Assembly (NCBI GenBank): GCA_041263285.1
Contig: JBFSVS010000021.1
Coordinates: 1-14,533 of the forward strand
Reading direction: 5' to 3'
DNA: 14,533 bases
DNA from: Acidiparvus fluvialis
GTDB taxonomy: Bacteria > Acidobacteriota > Holophagae > Holophagales > Holophagaceae
Below, one piece after another: positions 7,424 to 13,461 of this stretch. The translations under genes were made by a program, and so were the position numbers. How positions within the stretch are numbered: position 1 is the stretch's first letter; every line of letters begins with the position of its first letter. Below the pieces are notes generated by a model. That model saw only the letters and a list, made by a program, of their open reading frames with translations, was not told the DNA's origin and made no database searches.

Positions 7424-7900
7424 TTATTTTTTAAGATCGTGGACGGTTTTAAGTTTGACAATTTCTAGACTAAGAGTGCCTCTCGGAATCGTCACACGGA
7501 CTTCATTACCTTCTTCCTGTCCGACGAGTGCCATACCCACTGGAGAGGAGATCGATAGATACTCTTTATGATCCTCGGACAGCTCTTCCGGTAAAACAAG
7601 TTTGTAGACTTTCTTCTCGTTGGTATCGAGATCAAGTACTGTTAATTCAGAACCATAGGCAGCCTTATCTTTGGGCAAGCGACTCGTATCTAAAGATGAA
7701 ATCTCCGTGATACGTTTTTCGAGGGCGACGACTTTGGATTGATACATATCGCGCTTTGCAAGGGCTTGTTCATACTCGGCATTTTCGGAGAGATCTCCTT
7801 GGCCTGCCGCACGAGAAATTTCTTGAGGAATCTCATTCAATAGAGATTGCTTTAGCTCCCGTAATTCAGATTCAAGCTTGGCTAAGACGTGCTTGGGCAT
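7424..7900 (-). CDS. greA: Transcription elongation factor GreA
   Basis: GreA enters the RNA polymerase secondary channel and stimulates cleavage of backtracked RNA. The product has 158 residues, the same as E. coli GreA. The N-terminal coiled coil (about 1-72) carries the tip motif GDLSENAEYE (35-44), with the two acidic residues D36 and E39 that position the catalytic metal. The C-terminal FKBP-like domain includes ISSPVGMALVGQEEGNEV (117-134) and TIPRG. The N-terminal arm is a little shorter than in enteric GreA before the first helix. Start ATG at 7900 has AGGGG about 6 bases upstream. It is the first gene of the likely greA-clpX-orf67 unit. A hairpin separates it from lpxL, so it may be expressed from a promoter inside the lpxL end or by read-through. 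Confidence 0.95.
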   Translation of the reverse strand: MPKHVLAKLESELRELKQSLLNEIPQEISRAAGQGDLSENAEYEQALAKRDMYQSKVVALEKRITEISSLDTSRLPKDKAAYGSELTVLDLDTNEKKVYKLVLPEELSEDHKEYLSISSPVGMALVGQEEGNEVRVTIPRGTLSLEIVKLKTVHDLKK

Positions 7901-7920
7901 GGTGTCCCCTTGAAATGATA

Positions 7921-7938
7921 GAGCCCCGCAGGGGGCTC
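7921..7938 (-). terminator. Hairpin between the lpxL-like gene and greA, weak terminator or attenuator
   Basis: A 7-bp GC-rich stem, GAGCCCC/GGGGCTC (7921-7927 and 7932-7938), with a 4-base loop begins 4 bases after the lpxL-like stop. On the minus strand it is followed by TATCATTT, which is T-rich but not a clean run. Termination would then be partial. It could equally be a processing or stability hairpin in a longer transcript. Confidence 0.5.
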
Positions 7939-7942
7939 CGAT

Positions 7943-8905
7943 TTATATGGACTTACTCAATTCTACCCACTCCTTGGGCGGAAGGGGAGAGAGGCCTGGA
8001 TCTTGTGGATTTGGGCGGGTTTTAAAGCGATTATGCAGCCAAAACCACCATCGGGGATCCCGATGGATTTGAGCCTCAAGCAATCGTGTCATGACTTGAG
8101 TTGCGACCCAAGTATCTCGATCGGCGTCTCCCGAGTTTGGAATCCGGACCAATGGCTGAAACTGGACCTGGATACGACCCTGATCCATCCAACTAAAGAC
8201 CGGAAGGATGGGAATTTGGTATTTGGTGACTAAAGCTCCTGCTGAGGGATGCGTAGAGGCCCATTGGCCCAGGAATTTAACAAAAATTCCCCCGCCTAAG
8301 CCATCTTGATCAAGCAGGAATCCAACTCCACAACCTTCCTTAAGGACCTTGATAGATTCTCGCAGGGCGCCGTCCTTTAAAATAACCCGATTACCCATAC
8401 GAGTTCGAAAATCTATACTGATTTTTTCAAGCAATGGATTATCAAGCGCACGACCAATCACATATAGGGACCGACCCTCTGCACTTTGAGCCAAGGCAAT
8501 GGCTTCCCAGTGACCATAGTGGCCTGTCAGTTGAATGAAGCCTTTACCTTCCCTCTGGGCTTCATCGAAATATTCCAAGCCACGGATATGAACCCACTGT
8601 TGTAGTTCCTCTCTAGAAGCGTGTCTTAATTTAATCAAGCTTAAAAAGAATGATCCGTAGTGCGTGAACGTATGCCGAGTGAGCCCATCTATTTGCTTTG
8701 AAGTTAAGGAGAGATTCGAGGACCTTAAATTACGCCGAACCACTCGACGATGACGAGCATCCAAGGCCCAGAAAAGCAACCCAACCATCTCCCCAAGAGT
8801 CAAAATTAAATTCCAAGGTAACGCGGCTAAGATACCATCCAACGCTCTAAAGAGGGCGTATTCGAGACGATAGCGAAAACGGATTTTTGTTTTAGCAAGA
8901 GTCAT
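7943..8905 (-). CDS. LpxL/HtrB-family lipid A acyltransferase
   Basis: This inner-membrane enzyme of the lysophospholipid acyltransferase superfamily probably adds a secondary acyl chain to a lipid A precursor. It has 320 residues, typical for LpxL/LpxM. It shows an N-terminal hydrophobic anchor (about 22-48), the catalytic HX4E in TGHYGHWE (H129, E134), GFLLDQD (195-201) and the C-terminal signature RWWFWLHNRFKTRP (285-298), which is very close to the family consensus. LpxL cannot be told from LpxM or LpxP by eye, so no symbol is given. Start ATG at 8905 lies 14 bases after the permease stop. The upstream bases on its own strand are pyrimidine-rich with no Shine-Dalgarno match, suggesting weak initiation or dependence on read-through from the permease. 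It implies an outer membrane with LPS. Confidence 0.9.
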   Translation of the reverse strand: MTLAKTKIRFRYRLEYALFRALDGILAALPWNLILTLGEMVGLLFWALDARHRRVVRRNLRSSNLSLTSKQIDGLTRHTFTHYGSFFLSLIKLRHASREELQQWVHIRGLEYFDEAQREGKGFIQLTGHYGHWEAIALAQSAEGRSLYVIGRALDNPLLEKISIDFRTRMGNRVILKDGALRESIKVLKEGCGVGFLLDQDGLGGGIFVKFLGQWASTHPSAGALVTKYQIPILPVFSWMDQGRIQVQFQPLVRIPNSGDADRDTWVATQVMTRLLEAQIHRDPRWWFWLHNRFKTRPNPQDPGLSPLPPKEWVELSKSI

Positions 8906-8919
8906 GAAAAAGGTGGGGA

Positions 8920-10536
8920 TTAAGCCCTACCAAAAGTTAGATAAGCCCAAATAAGCGTGGGGATCAACGTGAGCACAGCAACCCTTACTAAGGTCATGTT
9001 GATAGATTTTCTCTCAGCGGACTCGGAGGCCATTTTCGAATGTCGCCAACCATAGCATGCATAGATTAATAGACCCGCTTCCATCCAAAGCATAAGTCGA
9101 ATCCACGTGTCATGGGGCAAGTTAAACATAAGCCATGCACAAAAGCCTGCGCCGATTAGCCCAATGACCCATGGAGCCGGCACTTTGAAAGGACGTTCAA
9201 CATGAGGATTTGTAATACGAAGTATCGGAACACCAATACAAACCAAAAGGAAGGCTAATAGCGTACCAATGCTGACTAATTCTCCAACAAGTCCGAGAGG
9301 CATGAGACCTCCACAAATCGCCACAAAAAGTCCCGTGAGAATTGTTGCTGTATGTGGGGTTCCATGTTTAGGGTGGGCTTTATTGAACCAAGGCAGAAGG
9401 CCATCTTTACTCATGGCATAGAAGATACGGGTTTGACCCAACATCATTACCAAAATGACCGATGTAAGACCTGAGATGGCACCAATTTTGACGGCACTAC
9501 TTAGAAAAGATCCTACCGCTGGAGACCAACTGCGAAGCTCGACAATCTTATCGATACCAACACCCATAGGAGCCGCTACGTTGAGTTGTTTATAATTCAC
9601 AACACCTGTTAAAACCAGGGAGATCAAAATATATAGAATGGTACAGATCACTAGGGAAGCCAGGATGCCGATCGGGAGATCACGTTTGGGGTTTTTAGCT
9701 TCTTGCGCTGTTGTGCTGACGGCGTCAAAGCCGATATATGCGAAAAAGACCACGCCGGCAGCCGTCAGTACTCCGCCGTTACCCCAGCCAAAACGACCGT
9801 TTTCTGCAGGAGGAACGAGGGAGCCAAGACCGGTGGCATTGGGGTTAACGTTGAGATTATTCATGTCAATAACTGATAAACCTAAAATAATGATGGTGAC
9901 CACGATGGCCACTTTTATGACCACAATGACATTGTTGAGTTTTGCACTCTCTTGGACACCGCGATAAAGAACAGACGCTAAGGCCAAGGCCACAAAGGAT
10001 GCGGGGATATTCCAAATACCTCGCGCCATAGTGCCATCATTAAGCATTACATTGGTCCAGGGGCCTGCGAAAAAACGTAAAGCAAAATCACCAAGATGAA
10101 TATCAAAATTTTTGAGAATCGATTGAAGATACCCTGACCAAGCAATACTGACAGTCACGGCACCAAAAGCGTATTCTAAAATCAAATCCCAACCAATGAG
10201 CCAGGCAATAAATTCCCCCATGGTGGCATAAGAATAGGCATAGGCTGAGCCTGCAACCGGTATCATAGCTGCCATTTCGGCATAACAAAGTCCCGCAAAA
10301 GCGCAAAGAATTCCACCAAGTATGAAACTGTAAATAATACCCGGTCCCGCATAGGTCGCCGCGGCGGTTCCGGTGAGAGAAAAGATACCGGCACCAATAA
10401 TCGCTCCGATGCCTAGCATGGTCAAATTAAAAGCTCCCAAATGGCGCTTGAGGGTTCCTTGGGAACTTTCTACATTAGGATCATTAGCTTCACGAAGAAT
10501 TCGATCAAGATCTTTTTTAACCAGTAGTTCAGACAT
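8920..10536 (-). CDS. APC-superfamily amino acid permease, cationic amino acid transporter type
   Basis: This is a polytopic inner-membrane transporter of 538 residues with roughly 12 or more hydrophobic segments. The first membrane helix carries LGIGAIIGAGIF (41-52), the glycine-rich substrate-binding signature of the APC superfamily. It is followed by CYAEMAAMIPVAGSAYAYSY (84-103), characteristic of the cationic amino acid transporter branch. Other typical segments are FFAYIGFDAVSTTAQEAKNPKRDLP and LGQTRIFYAMSKDGLLP. The substrate is probably an amino acid taken up with protons, but the exact one cannot be read from sequence. The C-terminus has additional hydrophobic segments after the core, as in the longer CAT-like members. 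Start ATG at 10536 has AGGAG 7 bases upstream, and a plausible promoter lies at 10575-10603. It is probably the first gene of a unit with the acyltransferase. Confidence 0.92.
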   Translation of the reverse strand: MSELLVKKDLDRILREANDPNVESSQGTLKRHLGAFNLTMLGIGAIIGAGIFSLTGTAAATYAGPGIIYSFILGGILCAFAGLCYAEMAAMIPVAGSAYAYSYATMGEFIAWLIGWDLILEYAFGAVTVSIAWSGYLQSILKNFDIHLGDFALRFFAGPWTNVMLNDGTMARGIWNIPASFVALALASVLYRGVQESAKLNNVIVVIKVAIVVTIIILGLSVIDMNNLNVNPNATGLGSLVPPAENGRFGWGNGGVLTAAGVVFFAYIGFDAVSTTAQEAKNPKRDLPIGILASLVICTILYILISLVLTGVVNYKQLNVAAPMGVGIDKIVELRSWSPAVGSFLSSAVKIGAISGLTSVILVMMLGQTRIFYAMSKDGLLPWFNKAHPKHGTPHTATILTGLFVAICGGLMPLGLVGELVSIGTLLAFLLVCIGVPILRITNPHVERPFKVPAPWVIGLIGAGFCAWLMFNLPHDTWIRLMLWMEAGLLIYACYGWRHSKMASESAERKSINMTLVRVAVLTLIPTLIWAYLTFGRA

Positions 10537-10574
10537 CTTTTCGCTCCTCGAAAGGGTTAAAAACTAATAAATTC

Positions 10575-10603
10575 AATGTAGCAGTTAAGACGTGGAAACC
10601 CAA
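10575..10603 (-). promoter_or_regulatory. Candidate sigma70-type promoter of the permease
   Basis: Read on the minus strand, TTGGGT (10603-10598) and TACATT (10580-10575) are spaced by exactly 17 bases and lie about 40 bases before the permease start. They match the -35 and -10 consensus at 3/6 and 4/6. One TAAGAC motif copy lies inside the spacer. Confidence 0.4.
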
Positions 10604-10677
10604 GCCGAAAGGACTCCCTGAGGCCCCTAGTGAGGGTTAGACTTTGAATTTTATGTCTTTTTAAGACACCCTAAGAC
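10585..10677. repeat. Repeated TAAGAC motif in the divergent intergenic region
   Basis: The 169 bases between the divergent permease and acyltransferase genes hold exact TTAAGAC at 10585-10591 and 10661-10667 and CTAAGAC at 10671-10677, with a degenerate GTTAGAC at 10636-10642. The last two exact copies are 10 bases apart start to start. The copy at 10661 also forms the right arm of an inverted repeat, GTCTT/AAGAC (10655-10667). Such phased copies may be a regulator binding site, but I know no regulator with this motif. Confidence 0.4.
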
Positions 10678-10705
10678 TTAGAACTTCTCTCTACTGGAGT
10701 TACTC

Positions 10706-12151
10706 ATGGTCAATACCTGGTCCGATCGAATTCCATCCCGTCGTTCCGAATGGGTTGATCTTTTGAGGGGCTTAGCCGTTATCGTCATGATTGAGGTCCA
10801 TGCCACCAATGTTTGGTATGAAGGAACCGTTCCTGCTTGGTTGAATTTCATCAATGGGCTCGTGGCTCCGAGTTTTCTCATGTGTGCAGGTTTTAGCATG
10901 ACACTCTCGACTTTTCAAACCGATGATTCCTTGCGTTCTTTTAAGGAGGTTCTTCCTCGATATGGTTTCATTCTCTTATGCGCTTATCTTCTTCATGCTC
11001 CTGGTCTAGCGCTTGCGCAGTGGACCGTTCTTAGTACACCGCAACTTTTTCGAGAACTTTTTAAGATTGATGTTTTACAATGCGTGATTTTCTCCTTACT
11101 AATTCTTCAAGGTCTCGCTCGTTGTATTCGCCATCGTAGTATTTTTGGATATACAGCTCTCATCCTAGGAATTGCTATTGCATGGTTTTCTCCCTACCTC
11201 TGGATCACCGGATTTGGCGAATGGCTCAGCTTACCTGTGCGAGGCCTCTTCAATGGAATTTCAGACCGAGGTGTTACTGCACTTTTCCCCCTGTTCCCTT
11301 GGTTCGCTTTTGTGGCGTTTGGAAGTGCCCTTGGCGCTCTTTACGCGTCCTGTCGAACAGATATCCATGAAGACCAATCTCGATGGAGTGAATCAACTTT
11401 TATCTATGTCCTAGTTGGTGTCGGTTTAGTGATTTGGTTATGGGGACAATGGCAAAAAGACACTTGGTTATGGACTGGAACATGGGTCACTGATTCGAAA
11501 GGTATCGAGAGATTAAACGGTTGGACACGCGGGGAACTTTATGCCCTTTATAATCAAACCCTACCCAGTGTTATGGAGCGGTTAGGTTGGGTATTTATGA
11601 TCGGAGGCTTCTTGGGATTTATTAAATCGCGCTGGAATCAGTGGAAGCTCTTTTCACTCCTTGATATTGTGAGTCGAGAATCTCTTTTGGTATATATTTT
11701 ACATTTGCAAATTATTTTTGGCATTTTACTTTACCCTTTTATTTCTAATCTTACAGGGTGGGGTTGGTATTCCCAGAATGAATGGGGGACTATGGTGTTC
11801 ATCATCGTCATCATTGGCATCAACCTTGTAGCCGCTGCGCAATGGCATAAAATCAGAAAACAACCCTCAAGGATGCGTCGACTTCAGTTCCAAGGATTGT
11901 CAATCTTGTTGGTTTGGTTTTTAGTAGGTCATTGGTGGACCTACCTCTACTATCTTAAAAGTCCCGAACTCGCGACAGAACCCTACCCATTTCTTAATGC
12001 CGCTCGAATCCGGAAGGGGCTCGCTCCTACCTCAGATGGTATGGCACTCAATGAGGAGGAATTTAGAAGAGAAATGGAGCGACGGGGTAAGGTCTATCCT
12101 GAAGCAACGTTGAAAAAGAAACTTGAAATTATTCGAGGCCGGCAACCCTAG
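10706..12151 (+). CDS. DUF1624/HGSNAT-like membrane acyltransferase
   Basis: This is a polytopic membrane protein of 481 residues with about ten membrane segments. The opening, RSEWVDLLRGLAVIVMIEVH (13-32), has the D-x-x-R-G and following His (D18, R21, H32) of the heparan-alpha-glucosaminide N-acetyltransferase/DUF1624 group. APSFLMCAGFS, IDVLQCVIFSLLIL, LFPLFPWFAFVAFGSALG and SRESLLVYILH follow in the family order. Relatives move an acetyl group from cytoplasmic acetyl-CoA across the membrane to a sugar on the outside. The acceptor here is unknown. A soluble charged tail (about the last 55 residues, rich in Glu, Lys and Arg) extends beyond the last helix and is unlike the core. ATG 10706 has GGAG at 10696-10699. 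The next gene, a glycosidase, starts 7 bases after its stop, so both probably act on the same glycan; that is inference. Confidence 0.8.
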   Translation: MVNTWSDRIPSRRSEWVDLLRGLAVIVMIEVHATNVWYEGTVPAWLNFINGLVAPSFLMCAGFSMTLSTFQTDDSLRSFKEVLPRYGFILLCAYLLHAPGLALAQWTVLSTPQLFRELFKIDVLQCVIFSLLILQGLARCIRHRSIFGYTALILGIAIAWFSPYLWITGFGEWLSLPVRGLFNGISDRGVTALFPLFPWFAFVAFGSALGALYASCRTDIHEDQSRWSESTFIYVLVGVGLVIWLWGQWQKDTWLWTGTWVTDSKGIERLNGWTRGELYALYNQTLPSVMERLGWVFMIGGFLGFIKSRWNQWKLFSLLDIVSRESLLVYILHLQIIFGILLYPFISNLTGWGWYSQNEWGTMVFIIVIIGINLVAAAQWHKIRKQPSRMRRLQFQGLSILLVWFLVGHWWTYLYYLKSPELATEPYPFLNAARIRKGLAPTSDGMALNEEEFRREMERRGKVYPEATLKKKLEIIRGRQP

Positions 12152-12158
12152 GTCCAAG

Positions 12159-13427
12159 ATGAATGTACTCAGGCGATTTGCTTCGACCCTAACGCTCCTA
12201 GGACTGCTTATTTTGGTAGTAGTACCTACTCATCTGATACTTGAAAGAAATGAATATTACCGCCCTCAGGCTCGAGGGATGGTGTTGGGATTATATGCGA
12301 ATGATCCAAATTTTGATTATGGAGAACCGCTCAAGCGAATGGCTTCCTTAGGTGTTCGAGCGGTGAGTCTTCAATTCATCTACTATATGAATGAATTTTC
12401 ATCGGAGGAAATTACTCCGCACCCCATTAATTCACCTACGGATGAGAATTTACGGCGGACAATACGTCAAGCAAGATCCCTCGGAATGCGAGTGATGCTA
12501 TTTCCTACTCTTAATCTTCTTAATGAAGCCAAAGACGATAAATATTGGCGAGGGAATATTGAGCCCAATGATTGGGAACTTTGGTGGGCTAATTATGAAG
12601 CTTTCAATATACATTTTGCCCGCCTCGCCCAGGAGGAAGCAGTGGAATGGTATTCAGTGGGAACCGAGATGGAGAGTTCTCAGCGCTTTAAGGACCGTTG
12701 GATTAATTTAATCCAGTCCGTGAAAGAAGTTTTCATAGGAAAAATTATTTACAGCGTCAATTTTGATGCTCACGATTCTTTTGACTTCGGAGAAGCGCTG
12801 GATGTCATTGGAATGAATACTTATGATCCCATCACGAAAGAAAACGATTTTCCCTCTCGTGAAACTATTTATAAACATTGGTGGTGGATCCTCTATAAAG
12901 CACGGGCCTTGGAAGTTCGTTTTAAAAAACCGGTCTTAATCACGGAGGTTGGTTATGCGTCGTCGGAATCATCTCACCGGGATCCTTGGGATTTTCGTAG
13001 CCCTTCCCCCCCTTACCCCGAACGCCAGGCGCTGTTAATGGAAGAAGCGCTTAGAGTCTTACAGCACTGGACGGAAGGAGAGGGTATTTTTTACTATCTA
13101 TATGGTGAGGATCTAAAGGTAGGGGTTCGACCCGGTGGGCCCCTAGATCGAACCTTTAGTCCCTGGGGCAAGCCTACGGAGGCCCTTCTTAGGAATTTCT
13201 TTGCCATTCCAAGATGGAATTATGAGTTTTGGAGAGGTCCCTACCCTGTCCCTCCATCTGCTAAAGACTATGCCTTGAACCAGATCCTTTTAAGTCATAT
13301 CCGTAGATTTAAGACTGAGGAAATTAAGGTCCTCCCTCCCTGGGTCCTTACATGGGGCCAAAATCACCCTGAGGCATTCAAAGCCTTACAAGAACAGGTT
13401 CAGCAAGAGTCCATTCTAAAAAATTAA
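12159..13427 (+). CDS. Membrane-anchored GH113-like glycoside hydrolase
   Basis: The 422-residue product has an N-terminal membrane anchor or signal (about 8-28, after MNVLRR) and then a TIM-barrel resembling glycoside hydrolase family 113, whose characterised members are beta-mannan hydrolases. The barrel begins at GMVLGLYAND (40-49). The two catalytic carboxylates appear to be E170 in WYSVGTEMES (acid/base, end of strand 4) and E263 in VLITEVGYAS (nucleophile, end of strand 7). Other barrel strands are SLGVRAVSLQF, RVMLFPTLNL and DVIGMNTYDP. The catalytic domain probably sits outside the cytoplasmic membrane. A charged region of about 60 residues follows the barrel. I use ATG 12159 rather than TTG at 12123, because TTG would bury the anchor behind 12 polar residues and overlap the upstream gene. 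AGGT about 6 bases upstream is a weak ribosome binding site. The true substrate cannot be inferred. Confidence 0.78.
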   Translation: MNVLRRFASTLTLLGLLILVVVPTHLILERNEYYRPQARGMVLGLYANDPNFDYGEPLKRMASLGVRAVSLQFIYYMNEFSSEEITPHPINSPTDENLRRTIRQARSLGMRVMLFPTLNLLNEAKDDKYWRGNIEPNDWELWWANYEAFNIHFARLAQEEAVEWYSVGTEMESSQRFKDRWINLIQSVKEVFIGKIIYSVNFDAHDSFDFGEALDVIGMNTYDPITKENDFPSRETIYKHWWWILYKARALEVRFKKPVLITEVGYASSESSHRDPWDFRSPSPPYPERQALLMEEALRVLQHWTEGEGIFYYLYGEDLKVGVRPGGPLDRTFSPWGKPTEALLRNFFAIPRWNYEFWRGPYPVPPSAKDYALNQILLSHIRRFKTEEIKVLPPWVLTWGQNHPEAFKALQEQVQQESILKN

Positions 13428-13461
13428 GGATAGCCGATCAGAATTATCTGACACTAGACCA

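Noticed and set aside
9638..9967. 109-residue open frame on the + strand inside the permease gene
   Set aside because: It is antisense to a conserved transporter core. Its Met/Thr-rich tail simply mirrors the hydrophobic codons of the permease.
13438..13451. TCAGA/TCTGA hairpin before the aminotransferase
   Set aside because: A 5-bp stem with a 4-base loop is expected by chance in this much sequence. It lacks a T run and has no known regulator match.
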